A DNA stretch of 64,000 nucleotides, from positions 1,674,001 to 1,738,000 of the forward strand of contig JAIUCV010000089.1 in assembly GCA_026724425.1 (NCBI GenBank), read 5' to 3'. The notes beneath the pieces are model-generated. The model was not told the DNA's origin and ran no database searches. It worked only from the letters and a program-made list of their open reading frames with translations. Of this stretch, positions 25,126 through 37,232 are shown piece by piece (position 1 is the stretch's first letter; every line of letters begins with the position of its first letter). The translations under genes were made by a program, and so were the position numbers. This DNA is from Erythrophleum ivorense. Taxonomy: Eukaryota > Streptophyta > Magnoliopsida > Fabales > Fabaceae.

Positions 25126-25856
25126 AGAATTGTTAACCACTTGATAAGGTGGACTCATTTGGGATTTATGGTCAATAGAAGGATTGTTATATTGTTGAAC
25201 ATAACTTGGTTATAAATCACATGGGTGAACATCTTTAATATAGGAATTGAATCAAGATGCCCGTTCAACTAGCTTGTGGATATTATTGGTAGGTAAGAGT
25301 GTGTATGCAACATTCCTCTATTGCTTATGATTTAAGGTTGAGATCCATTTGATTAGTAAAGATATAAGTATATAACTCAGCACTAGTCAATTAGGATAGG
25401 TATTGTAAGTTCATTTGCCATATCTTCTGGACATCATAATTTCTTTTTAAGTTAAATGCCTGATATTCCATTGGATTTAAAAATGCTAAAAACCTATATA
25501 CTAGATTAGATGCAAATTTTTTTTTTTACCGAAGATCAGACACAAAATTAATTTAAGAAAAACTCTAACAGTTGCCCACACTTGTTTCAACATCCTTAAT
25601 ATGATTGTCTAAATCAACCCTTATTATTTTTATTATAGGACACTCAAATATCACTATGTCTAGACAATTATATATTTGTCCATTTGTAAATATGCCTAGA
25701 ATTTTACTTCTCCTATTCATTTTTTTTTCTATAATTTGATTTGTAAATAAAAAGTTGCAAGAGTATGTAAATATTTTTTAATTTTATTTACCAACATTTA
25801 TATAAATTATACAAAATAAAATAATATTTATTTTAATTTAATAATTATTTTAATAA
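25126..25856. other. unannotated AT-rich DNA right of the MULE remnant
   Basis: No open frame of note and no recognised element. It may include the 5' end of the MULE unit. Confidence 0.4.
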
Positions 25857-26462
25857 TACACTTTTCCCCATAAATCTAAATGGCCTAATTTTTTCCTCTA
25901 ATATTATTTTTTTTACAACTTTAAATATTATTACATAGGAAAGTAAAATAGTTTAGCAAACATAAGATTAATCAATAAAATAATAGACAAAATATAATAA
26001 AAAGTATATACAAACAATATAAATACAAGTATATTTATATAATTACTTTAGTAAAATAAACATAATAATAAATTACAAAATAATATATTTAGAAAAATAA
26101 ATACTAGTAAAACAAATTTAATAAAAAATTAACTCCCTACATATAATTTATCTAGCAAACATATGTATTTTTTTCCCACAAATCTGAATGGCCTAATTTT
26201 TTTTCTAATATTATTTCTTTTGCAACTTTAAATGTTATTATGTACAAAAAAAATGTTCAGCAAATATAAGAATAATTAATAAAATAAAAAAATAAATATA
26301 ACAAAAAAATACAAATAATATAAATATAAGCATATTTACATATTTGTTTGAATAAAATAAACAGAATGGCAAACTGCAAAATGATAACACAATTAGAAAA
26401 GTAAATGCAAATAAAGTAAAATAAAAAAATTAATTCCCTACATATAATTTAGCTAATAAATA
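25857..26462. repeat. two-copy tandem duplication, unit about 305 bp
   Basis: Copy 1 (25857-26160) and copy 2 (26161-26462) share, in order, AAATCT.AATGGCCTAATTTTTT, CTAATATTATTT, GCAA or ACAACTTTAAAT.TTATTA, TTTAGAAAA or TTAGAAAAGTAAAT, and CCCTACATATAATTTA. Offsets are 308 bases at the start and 302 at the end, so indels have accumulated. The unit is AT-rich and non-coding. Confidence 0.8.
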
Positions 26463-28330
26463 TTTATAAAATAAATCAAAATAATAAATGTAGCATAAAC
26501 AAATTTTGCTTACATGGACAATAAATATGCTAGTAAAAAAATACCCATGATATAAATTAATTTAATTTACCTTAAAATGATCAGATATAAGACAAGTTTA
26601 GAAAGAAAGTTTAGTTTTGTACAATAAATTTAAAGAATGGAAGCTCTAAAATTGCCAAATGCAGAAACTAAGATATGAAAGTTAAAGAAGATAACAAATG
26701 AAAATAAAAAAGAAAGAAGTGAGGGACATTGGTTTCTTATATAGAAAGATGTAGTGTGGTTAGAGGATGAGAAATGGTCCTAGCCATTTCCATGACCCAA
26801 CAATCGAGATAAAAAAAAATTATCATTGATGATTTATTTTTGTGGCAAGCCTTTCAACTTTGCCTAGCCATGATAGGCCTTAACAGCCCCGTCATGGTAA
26901 GACTTGTTATGGGTTATCACTTCTCTGACAAGTTAACTACCAACGGAGTTAGAGTCATGTGTTTTGACTTTTATTTATAAAATTAAAAATAAAATAAAAT
27001 AATGAAAGTTAGAATCATAAGTTTTAACTTTCATACATTTTATGAGATTTTGGTGTAATATTTTTGGCCAAAATATATTTGAATAATATTTTAATGAGAT
27101 AATAGAGTATGACTCAAAAACCCAATTTGGATTGCTAAAATAATATACAATTGACTATAGAGGCAAAACTTTATAGTAATAAAAACTTAATAATAAGAAA
27201 CTAATTAATTTTTTTAAAATTAGAGAAACTCAATTTCAAACTTAAATTATAAGGATCAAATTATAAACTAAGCAAAGCTATAAGGGGCCAACAAAGTAAT
27301 TTAACTCTAATTATATTCACTATAAAAAATATTAATCATGTTTAATTTTTGTTTGATTGAGTTATATTTAATTTTTTGTAATATATTTAAAATTTTTTAT
27401 TTTTTAATTTAGAAAAATTACATTTAGTCCAATCTAATTATAAAATTAGTACAATTTTTTGTGAAAAAAATTAAAATATAATAAAACGCTCAAGTGAATT
27501 TTATATAAAAATAAAAATATCAAGTTTTAATTAAAATTAATTATAAGAGATCACTTAATCATCATGTGGCCTCTTAAATATTTAGTTTCATGCTAATACA
27601 ATGCTAATATAATGCATTTGAAAATTGTTAAAGTAAGAAAGCACCTTCTTCTACCAAAAAAAAAAAACCTTCTTGCAATTAAATTTAACAAAAAAATTAA
27701 CGTTTATCGTTTTAATATAAGGTGTGGGGAGTTATTTTATTATATTTTAAAATTTACGTATCAAATTTGTGTTAGACTAGATTTGAAAAGGGAATAATAT
27801 ATTATCAGATTTTTTTAATAAATACATAATATGTATTAATTTTTTTAAAAAAAACACCTAACAGAATCATATTGAGCTGTAAAAATATTTTATGTGTTTA
27901 TTGCAGGAACTGTAAATACTTAAAAATTACACATAAATTATGTATTTTGTAATTAGTTTTTAGTGAAGTTTTTTTTTGGTTTTATAAAATATAGAATCTT
28001 GATTTTATTTTGGAAGAAAATGGAACTGAGACACATAGGAGTTGTTTAAAATTGTTTTTGTTTTAATATTTTTAAAACATATATTTTTAAAAACAAGTTT
28101 TTAAGAATAAAAAAATTAAAAAATTTATTTGAATCATTATTTTAAAAAGTAATTATTTTTTATTTTTTACTTGATTTTATAGAACAAAAATTACAGAACA
28201 GTTAAAAAATATTTTAAATTTTTTATTTTTAAAAATAAAATTTTATTTTATTTTTTATAAAATATTTTATTAAAAATATATTATCAAATAAAATTTTTTA
28301 TATTTTTATCTTTATAAATAAAAAAATTAT
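26463..28330. other. AT-rich intergenic DNA up to the DCP5 promoter
   Basis: No gene is recognised. 26700-26960 is less AT-rich and carries GTCATGGTAAGAC-type phrases that recall the CATGGCGAAG repeats near 16.7-16.9 kb, so it may be a fragment of a related repeat. From 27000 on the DNA is strongly AT-rich; the 61-codon frame at 27612-27797 is probably chance. Confidence 0.45.
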
Positions 28331-28657
28331 TTTGCAAAATCAAATCAGTCCCATAATCACGCTCCAATGTCCAAGAACAAGACACCAGTACGAGTGTACG
28401 ACGGTGTTTTGCCCGCTCTTTCTTCGCTCAAGGGGAAATGACGATTCTTGTTTTTCTTGCGTTGAACCCGAATACCACAGAAACCAGGGAATGATAAGCG
28501 ATCGAAGCAACCGAGAGAAGAAACCCTAACGTTAGAATCTTACCTTTGACTTCGAAAATTTTCCTTCCTTGTCCATCGCTGCTTGTTCCCTTCCCTTCCT
28601 TCATCGCCAACTTGGCTCGAATTTCATTTCGCAAACGACGCTCATCTTGGTCACTTC
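28331..28657 (+). promoter_or_regulatory. promoter and 5' UTR region of the DCP5-like gene, with a telo-box
   Basis: Composition changes from AT-rich to balanced at about 28330, just before the gene. A telo-box-type motif AAACCCTAA lies at 28521-28529, an element often found near the start of plant genes for translation and RNA functions. Pyrimidine-rich text (TTCCTTCCTTGTCC, then CCCTTCCCTTCCTTC) precedes the ATG, as in many plant leaders. There is no obvious TATA box. The start site is not determinable by eye. Confidence 0.5.
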
Positions 28658-31600
28658 ATGGCGAGTGAATCCGGCACAAAACCTCCCTCAACTTCGTCGC
28701 CAAGTGCGGGGGAATCTTACATTGGGAGCTTCATAAGTCTGATTTCCAAGTACGAGATTCGTTACGAAGGCGTTTTGTATCACCTTGACATCCAGGATTC
28801 CACCATTGGCTTGAAGAGCGGTACGTAGATTTTGTACTATTCTCTGCTTTCTGCGGACGTTACTCTGTTTCAGACTTTCAGTAATGTACACGATTTATAG
28901 GATGAAAAATGTTTGATAGATTCTGGATGGTTTGGTTAAATTAGTGTCTATTTGATATTAACGTACAGGCGTTATTGTAATAACGAGTTTAAGATGCTAT
29001 TTGGGTTAGTAGAATATAGATGTGGTTGGAGGGAACATGGACCTGCTGTTTGTTTAAAATGGATTGTCAGAAGTCAAAACATAGTAATGATCAAATAATT
29101 TGAATCCCAACACATTGAATTATTAGCGTAAGAGGTAAATTATTGGGTAACTTTCGAGTGGAGGGGAGAGAGCGACATTTAGACTCTAAATAATACTGAA
29201 TCTTAACTCCAGATCGAAAGATTAAGCTTGGTGATCATACGGTTTGTTCTATGGAGTTACTTAAACCAACATTGGCATTTTGGCAGTGCCTTTGTAATCC
29301 ATCTCTCTTTCTGCACTTTTGGTATGTATATCATCAGTTTGGCATCTATCCACAATTGAAATGGATAGATGAGGAGTAGATGATTAATAGTACCCTTTGA
29401 CAAAATTGGCATTGATGCAAGTATGCTGTAGTATCATGTGTTTCCTGAAGTATTTCATATCACAATGGAACTGATTCTAGATATTTAGTGAATATGTTTA
29501 TAGTTTTTAGATTGGTGCATCATGTGATAATTCTAACTTGAGCCTCAGTTGCTTGAAAGTTGTAGCAGCTTAATGAAATTTATGCAAATTTCTTCTTGAA
29601 CTTGAATTGCTTGTTGTGTGATATTACAGTCAGGTCTTATGGAACAGAGGGGAGAAGAAAAGATGGTCCACAAGTTCCTCCAAGTGATAAGGTTTATGAA
29701 TACATTCTTTTTCGAGGAAATGACATAAAGGTAAGCATAGTATAGTTCAATTAATCTTTTATGTGATACCATCAAGAAAAATAACCATCCACGGAGCATT
29801 GCTGTACCTATTTCTTGGGGTTGGGGGTTCTGGAATAGTATTATGATGTATAAATTTGTAATTGAGAATTTGAACCTGTTTTCCTTATCCTTTCTTTCAT
29901 CCATCAGCACAAGTTTAATGTTGGTGATAGAATTTACGTATTCTGTTGTTTTGAATGATGGGCACCCAAGCAAAGTGGAGAACATTCCCCCAAAGCTAGC
30001 CATTGAGACATGAGAACCACCTTACTTAAGGATTATATTGAGCATTTCATATTACTCAATATGGAACTTTGTCATCCTATACTACCTTAATTTTCATCAA
30101 TTGGCCTTTCTTGAGAAGTTGACATTCTGACAGTGACGCTCTGCAATACTTGACTCAACCTTCTGCCGATCAGAACTTTCCATTGGTCAAAACCTTTCAC
30201 AGATAGCCTTTTTTTGGAGCTACCGACCACCAAATACTAATTGATGGACACCCATGCAAGTTGAAAAATCTTCCCCCAAAAGATAACTATTAAAATGGGA
30301 GAACACCTGTCCTAACTACCTCATTGAGCATTTCATGTTACTTAATGCAGGACTTTGGCATCCCATACTACCTTGATCTCCATTAGTGAATTAATTTTAA
30401 TTGTAGAAATGCCCCTAAAGTTTTGTGATGTAATTGATACATTTAATATCTTTCAAATTTATATGATCTTTCTTCTTTTATCGTTGTGGTTCTTATCCTA
30501 AGGTTAATTCTTTTTGGAAACCAAGTAATGGGTCATCTTAGTCCTTCATTGACAAGTTCATTTTTCTTGTTTCATTGGTTATCTCTGAATATGTGCCCAT
30601 TAGGTTTTGAAGTGATTGTTTATATTGGCATTCTTTAAAAGGGAAGCTGGGGGTTTTTTGTTAGGGTCCCCCCACCCCCCCTCAAAGCTTGACTAGACTT
30701 AAAGATTTTACTGGAGAGATTGTAATGGAACTTTAGCATTTAAGGAAAAGCAAGCTAGTTGAAGGTTTGAAGAATTGATTGATCAAAATCAAATCTCCAT
30801 TATCAGTTTTATTAAACATAAATCCCAACACAACAGATGAAGGATAAGTCATCCTAACTGGAGTGGAGTGTCTAAAACTGAAGAACTACTAATCAAATCT
30901 AAAGTAGAATAACTAGAGCTAATGTCACATGGACTGCACTCCATGAATAATAGTAATCTGAAAGTTCCAAAAATTACTGGCTTAATTTCCATTAATTAAT
31001 GGCAATTGTTGGGTACCCTGTAGCTGATTCCATATTTCTGTTGTAGGTTGAATCAAAGCCCTCTCCCTGTGAATGGCTGGGAAGAAGCCCGTAGCTATAA
31101 GAATTTGTGGATCTAAGCTGTGCATATTCTAATGGATTTTACCTTTTCAGGATTTGCAGGTCAAGTCCCCCTCTACATCTGTCAAAGCAGAAGAGCACAT
31201 ATTTAGTGATCCAGCTATTATTCAGGTATGTTTAAACTTTAAAGACAGAAAAATATCAATGGTATTTTAGACATTCATATTTATTAGTGAATCTATTATT
31301 TTGCCTTAAATGTTTTTACCTTTTTATTTTTTATTTTTATTTTTCCAGTCACAATATTCTGGAGTTCCTGCAAGTTCTCCTTTGGCTTCAGTGGGTGGGA
31401 GAAGTTTGACAGAATCAATTCAAAGGCAAGATACTCCTGCTATGACCAGTAGGGATCTTCCTGTTGGGTTGCCTTCTCATCAATCTGTAATACAGATGGA
31501 CCCATCAGATCAATCTGCTGTTACTCATGTTTCTGCTGCTCCATCTTTCTCTACACCTATGTATTGGCCAGAATATAGTGGAATATCAGGCAGTAGCCCT

Positions 31601-33740
31601 CATCCTCTGCTGCAATCTGGTCCTCTTCAGCCCCCTTCAGCAGTGGCGCCTTCAAATATGCAGAGCTGGAGGCAAATGCCAGAAACTCGGTCACCTGCAG
31701 AAGTAGGCTGGACTACTTTATCGGAGTGTGGTGATCCTGTATCTTCTGTTACTGCTTCATCTCTTGTAAATCTGACTTATGAACCTTCATCTGCCCCTTT
31801 ACAACCTTCTGATTCTCCAGGTGTTCCATCTCTTTTGTCCTCTAAGATACCATTGCCATATCATGCATCTATGGCTTTATCAAACATGCCTTCATTTTCT
31901 TCACCTTTCCAGGGCATAAATTCTATTGAAGATCAATTTCCTGGCAAAATTTCTCCTGACATGGGATCAATCTTTCCTGGACAATCTGTCCATCATTCTG
32001 CTTCGTCATCTGTAGATTCTACTCCAGGTCCCTTGCCAAGACCTCCATCTTTGTTAACTCCAGATCAGTTTGTTCAGCCTAGACAGAATTTTCTTTCTTT
32101 GGCACAGAATCTGACCCCTGATCAGAAGCATATGGTTTCTCTAACACCAACATCCTCTAGCTCCTCTTTTTTAGTACCTTCTCAAGCATTTCAAGCACCA
32201 TTGTTGCCTTTGCCACCATTGCTGACTTCAGTGCATAAGGTTTGAGAATTTTCTCATTTGTTGTTTTGGGGCGGTTGGTGGTGAAGCTGTGAAATGAATA
32301 GTTACTACCTGCAGATAATTCTTTGTAGTGCGCCTGGCATTTCAGGGAGCCAAATCCTACATGCTGTGCTGTCCATTTGTAGTTTCAATTTTGTTTGAAT
32401 GAAGTTGGAGGTCATTACAAGACAATGGGGGAACTTTTTAAGATAAGGATATGCTTTCAATTAAACTTGGATTTAGAAGGGATAGAAAATGGAAAAGTGG
32501 AAAGGACATTAAATTTTTTAATATTCTACTCTGATACCAAATTAACAGATTAACATGGCTTTGCCAGCTGGGTGGTGCTTGTGACATTTTGAAAACTCAA
32601 TTCCTGGACATTAATTTAACATTGAAGCAGCTCACAAATTCCCATTTTAAATTTGTTACAAGTCAAAATGTAGTAACTTAAGCGAGGAATGTGAGTGTTC
32701 TTTGAAGAATGCTTCCTTGATTGTGTAGAGGGATATTTTCTCATTTCTCAATTTGTAGTTACATTACATGGATAGATGGTTTTTTTTGGGGCCCCCTGGG
32801 GCTTAATAGATCCATATTATATGGTAAATTTGTGTGTTTTCATGGCTATAGTGCAGGAGTTCTGCTTCTGCTATTGACTGATTTGGAAAAAAAGGATGAC
32901 TTTTTGTGATTGCTATACACCATTTAATTTGGACCTTCATCTTGTTTCATGTTACAGTTACTGTTCTAGCAGTTTGGATAAATTTCAACACATACAGAAG
33001 TGTTGTATTTTAAAATTATAATATTGGTTTTTTATTGATTTTTGCAGCCTCAGTACGCAGCTTCACAGTTCAGTGAAGAGTTTGATTTTGAGGCCATGAA
33101 TGAAAAGTTCAAAAAGGATGAAGTATGGGGTTCCCTTGAGAGGGCATCTAAGACAACAGAGGGAATAGAGGATAATGCTCCCATAGATAGTTTGGGTGAC
33201 AGAGTGTGTCATGGGCTGATACCCAACCCGAACCCTAAGGTAGGAGTTGGAATGTTCAAATAGATGTTAACAATTTCAGCCACTTAATATGTTCATTGTG
33301 AAGTCAAAAGTTGTGCAGAATGCTGTTTTTGCAGTCTAAAGCAAACTGTGTACTTAATGAAAAGTTCTGTTCTTGCTTGCAGCCTGCATATAAGAAAGAT
33401 GACTTTTTTGATACAATTTCATGTAACTCTCTGACTCATGGATCAAGGAACGGACAGAATCGCCTATCCGAGAGAATGAAGCTGGATTCTGAGGTCTGCA
33501 ATCACATTAAGAACTGAAATTGCCGAGTTTGAAATTGTCCAAAAATTCAAAAGGTTCTTTGTTTATTTATGTTCTGTTTATCTGTTTCTTTTTCAGACAT
33601 TTGGCAATTTCCATCGGAGGCCTACTGCAGCTTATGGTGCCTATGGCACTGGACGGGGTGAGAACTACTGGGGCTCATACAATATGGGAAGAGGTTATGG
33701 CTGTGGTGGGAGAGGGCGTGGCAGGATCCTGCCTTTGTAG
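28658..33740 (+). CDS. DCP5: DCP5/LSM14 (SCD6/RAP55) family decapping and P-body protein
   Basis: Acts in cytoplasmic P-bodies, where DCP5 binds mRNA and the decapping machinery and represses translation (family knowledge). Seven exons: 28658-28820, 29630-29730, 31151-31225, 31349-32239, 33048-33239, 33383-33493, 33597-33740; all introns GT-AG, total 1677 nt, 558 aa. Residues about 18-95 form the LSm14 domain (SYIGSFISLISKYEIRYEG, then VRSYGTEGR and YEYILFRGNDIK). Residues 114-410 are a Ser/Pro-rich disordered linker in one long exon. The C-terminal half has the DFDF box (EEFDFEAMNEKFKKDEVWG, FDF at about 422-424), the FFD box (YKKDDFFDTIS, about 477-487), the TFG box (RLSERMKLDSETFG, ending about 514) and an RG-rich tail (GRGYGCGGRGRGR). 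The start ATG lies in TTC ATG GCG just before the LSm domain. Whether it is the DCP5 or the SCD6-like paralogue is not settled; the context favours the latter. Confidence 0.95.
29731..31150 (+). other. intron 2 of the DCP5-like gene with an internal duplication
   Basis: A 1420 base intron. Two diverged copies of a 150 base segment lie at about 29956-30105 and 30243-30390. They share GATGG(G/A)CACCCA.GCAA, TTCCCCCAAA, GAGCATTTCAT.TTACT and CATCC.ATACTACCTT. A C-run near 30667-30681 is also present. The open frame on the opposite strand (29545-30003) is not supported as a gene. Confidence 0.7.
32240..33047 (+). other. intron 4 of the DCP5-like gene
   Basis: An 808 base intron between the linker exon and the DFDF-box exon. 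CTCTGATACCAAATTAACAG at 32529-32548 resembles, on the minus strand, a tRNA-Met primer-binding-site string (TTGGTATCAGAG). It may be a trace of an old LTR element, though no LTR was seen beside it. No coding potential was recognised. Confidence 0.5.
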
Positions 33741-34880
33741 TAGCAACCATATTCTCTACTTTCTGAAGACCAATTGGTCTTTTTTCTGTCTGCCACTAAT
33801 TTCTCCTATGACTTCCTTATGATCTTTGGCTTTGTTTGGAATGATGAGTTTCGAGATAAATGATGTTAACATGTGTCTTGCGACTTTTCATGGTGGGGCG
33901 CTAGAATGTCAAAATTACAAAATACTGCCAGGTTCATGTTTTTTATTTTGGCTCATGAGCTGGCGTTTGGCTTGTACTTTGTATGTCATTTTTGTCTATA
34001 TAACAAACGGTAGCGGATGAAGCCATATAATGGATACCAGATACGTTTTCTCTGTACTTTTCCTTCTTTTTTCTTTTGCTTCCTAATTTTCTCTGCCAGG
34101 TTCATACTATCTGGAGATTTTTTTCCTAACGCATACATATGTGGTGGTCAGAAGTTTAGGCGTGACTGCCGTAATGATGATACAAATTGCTTGATTTAAT
34201 ATTCCTTCACTGACCTTTGACCTCTAAAAGCCTGGTTTGAAATATGACGGGTTGTAGGCACGAATTGCTTGATTTAAGAAAATAAAATAGTCAAACTAAG
34301 TAAATTTTATATTTGAAAATTGAATCTTGTTCTTGAAATGTTGGCTACGTTTCTCAAGCTGAAATTCAGAGTTAGATAGCGAAGCCACATTCCTAGACTC
34401 ACTTGACATAACAGTTATTCTTTGCGGTCCACGGCAACTAAGAATTATTAAAATGAAAAAACGATGGATCCAATGCAATTGAGCAGCGAGAAATCATATA
34501 TATATATATATATATATGTTATAGATACTAGACAATCATTAATCTCCACTAGTGGGGTTCAAAATGGAGTTCTTATTTGAGGCAGCTCTAGCTAGGGCAG
34601 GGAAAGTATACAATGACTGTGTCTATATCGTATAAATTGGAAAAACAAAAAAACAAAAAAAAAATCATTAGAGCATTGGATAGTTCTTTACCTAAAGTGG
34701 GTCCTCACACTTTCTTTTACTTAACAAACTCAAAAGAATAGTATTCCTTTCTTTAGAAGCCTTTATTTCCCTTTCCAACTTGCAGCAGTTGCCTAGTTGT
34801 TAAATTCTGTCCTCCTCTGGTTTGCACCAGAAGAAATCTCTGTCTGATTCCTCCTCTGTTCACATATGAATTTTTTATTT
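33741..34880. other. 3' region between the DCP5-like gene and the MWL-like gene
   Basis: The DCP5-like 3' UTR starts at 33741; the converging MWL-like gene ends at 34941. Short open frames here (33826-34199) are presumably UTR. A (TA)n microsatellite lies at 34496-34518. No separate gene is supported. Confidence 0.5.
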
Positions 34881-34885
34881 GTAGA

Positions 34886-34923
<38 letters not shown>

Positions 34924-34926
34924 TAA
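34886..34926. repeat. (AAT)n microsatellite in the MWL-like 3' UTR
   Basis: About 13 near-perfect AAT units, ending with one AATGAT variant. On the minus strand it lies about 15 bases after the stop codon of the MWL-like gene, so it should be transcribed as UUA repeats at the start of the 3' UTR. Confidence 0.9.
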
Positions 34927-34940
34927 TGCCTGTAATAATA

Positions 34941-36377
34941 TCACCCCATTTGTGCGTGTATTTTACGATTCTCATCCGCTTGGGTGGTCTTTACTGTTGA
35001 GAGGACTGATCCTGTTATAGAAGAAGCTAGTGCGACAAGGATCAACATGGCTGAGCCAATATAAGTGCCTCCTCTTACTAGGTAGCACTCACCATTCAAC
35101 CACCCTTCTCCGTAGGTTTGCCTTCTGCTCATGCTTGTGGCTGATATCAACATAATTACTGCAATTCCAAAGCTCAGCCTGCCAATAATGACCAATTTGA
35201 GGCTTATTTTAGTATGTATTAAAGGCGAAAATCATTATCTTTAATTTATTTGTTTGTTTTAGAAATGGATGGCTTGTGCGCGTTTGAAGGGCAGACCACC
35301 TTCAGGAATTTGAGACATGACCAGCTGTCCCATGTTATTCTAAGTTTTTGTATTTTGGAGAAGTAATTAGGTGTATTTGAATTATTCAAAATAAGTAGGT
35401 TATATTAACATGAATATACTGATGTGTAAACATGTCAAGTATTTAAAAAAAAATTCTAAATAGATCTAATTTATTAAAATATCAGTAAACTAAATCAATT
35501 ATATATATAAGCATATTAATATACTTCTAGTGAGATTTATTTCAAATGTTCATTTATGATTGGTTTTTATAGTATTTTTTCTTCCATAGCCATGTGGTCT
35601 CCCTCCTAAAAATATTCAATTTGATAACACGTGGCCACTTTACCAAGGATGGCAAGCCGCACAAGGAACAAAGTCTATAAGAAAATGATCTGGCCTTCCA
35701 TTCATTGTCAAAAACCAAGACAAAACATGAGAAGGAAATTCCGATTTGACAACTAGATCGGTAGCGTGCCAGAACTTTGATTGTGGAAATCAAACTTCGT
35801 TTTTAAGTTGTAAATATGTCAATTCCAATAGGTAAAAGTGATGATCAATTAAGAGCCACTGATTAAACAATCTGATTGTGATTTTTCGTTCTCGAGTAAA
35901 TGTTTTGAATGCTAAGTAACAACTAACAACGAGTATGCAAAAGATTGATCAGCGTACCAAGAGATCAAAAGCAGAACCTTTGCAATAGCCGGTATCTTAT
36001 AATTGACATTTCGTTCCCCGCCTGAACAAGAATTCTTCAAGAAAGTAGAATTCCCAATAATCTGGGCAAAGAAGAAGCTAACCAAAGCTGCAATACCAAA
36101 CCCAAATGCTTGGCTTGATGGCAAGAAACACAGATTTCCATTCCATCTCAGATCCTCCTTCTGCAAAACAAACAAGGACGAAGAACCTACATCAGTAAAA
36201 AAAGGAAGAAACTCATAAACTTTTAACTGCAGAAAATAACAAAAGAAGAAACTCTACCTTATTTCTCTTTAACTCAGCTGCTATACATGAGATGAAGGAG
36301 ATTAGGCCAAAGAAAATGGAGACGATGATTATGAAGAGGATTCCTGTGAATTTGCATCTAGGAGGAGGGTTTTCCAT
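34941..36377 (-). CDS. MWL: DUF1218 four-helix membrane protein, MODIFYING WALL LIGNIN type
   Basis: Family members in Arabidopsis (MWL1, MWL2) are plasma membrane proteins whose loss alters lignin in secondary walls; the molecular activity is unknown. Three exons: 36258-36377, 35958-36160 and 34941-35178, with GT-AG borders. Exon 1 is phase 0; the second junction splits a TG|G Trp codon. The product is 186 aa. Predicted membrane segments: 11-33 (GILFIIIVSIFFGLISFISC), 58-76 (AFGFGIAALVSFFFAQIIG), 96-120 (AKVLLLISWLSFGIAVIMLI) and 145-168 (YIGSAMLILVALASSITGSV). Cys 51, 85 and 139 lie on one side of the membrane in the loops. The size fits the family. The start ATG at 36377 follows no in-frame ATG nearby. 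MWL1 and MWL2 cannot be told apart by eye. Intron 2 (35179-35957, 779 bases) shows no element. Confidence 0.92.
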
Positions 36378-37187
36378 GGTGGGGTTGGCGTTGTTTCTGT
36401 GATGAAGAGACTTGGAAAGAGAGAAGAGGGATCAATTAGGGATAATAAGGCTTCAAAGCGACTCAAGGAACAGAAGAAAGATGACTTGGTGGTGGTGCCC
36501 TGAAGGTGTATTGGCCATCACCTTCCTCTTCGTTCTTGAGCTGCTTCTTCCTTTGTAGTAGTACTCGTTGAGACTTCCTTCCCAACAAGTCTTTCATTGC
36601 TCTGAGTCTGAAGGAGATACCATTCCTAACCGTATGTGGACGGTTCTTAGAAAACTTTTTTTGACGTTAACGTTGGAGCTGGTCAATTGCTTCAATGGGT
36701 ATTTGGTATCGTGCCAGAATGGACTTCAAAGAAAAAATTTTCCCACCAACAGGACAAATATGGATAACACATTCAATTATCTTATATTAAATAAATGGTT
36801 GGTTAGCTCATCAATCCTAAGGTTTTTCCAATTTTTCTCTTCCTATGATTATTAGTCATAATCATAATCAATTGTTAGTTGCTAACTTTTGCGCGAGCTT
36901 TTTATGGGTTCATTGCTTTTTGTGGGTTCTTTTTTTATTTCTGACTTGGCATGACATAAGAAAAATTTGTATTTTAATTTATAACGCAATAAAATAATAA
37001 CAGATAGCTGTCTCCTTCTCTCTCCGTGGGGTCGTTGACTTCAGAATAAAAAGAAATTGGAAGATTAAAAATGAAGGTCATTGGCATTATTCCAATGCCC
37101 CTTTCTGATTTGCGGTTGGCTTTGAGGTTCCTTCTCTGAGGTTTCCTCAAAGATTCAATCTTTTCTTTTATAATTTCATATTCGATT

Positions 37188-37232
37188 CGTGAAGCATGTG
37201 GACTTACGTGAAGCATGTGGACTTAGGAGAAG
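37188..37232. repeat. short tandem repeat, 18 bp unit
   Basis: GTGAAGCATGTGGACTTA occurs twice in a row (37190-37207 and 37208-37225), followed by a partial third copy GGAGAAGCATC. It lies upstream of the MWL-like gene. Confidence 0.8.

Noticed and set aside
29545..30003. 152-codon minus-strand open frame in DCP5 intron 2
   Set aside because: It overlaps DCP5 exon 2, shows no family resemblance and covers part of a duplicated intron segment.
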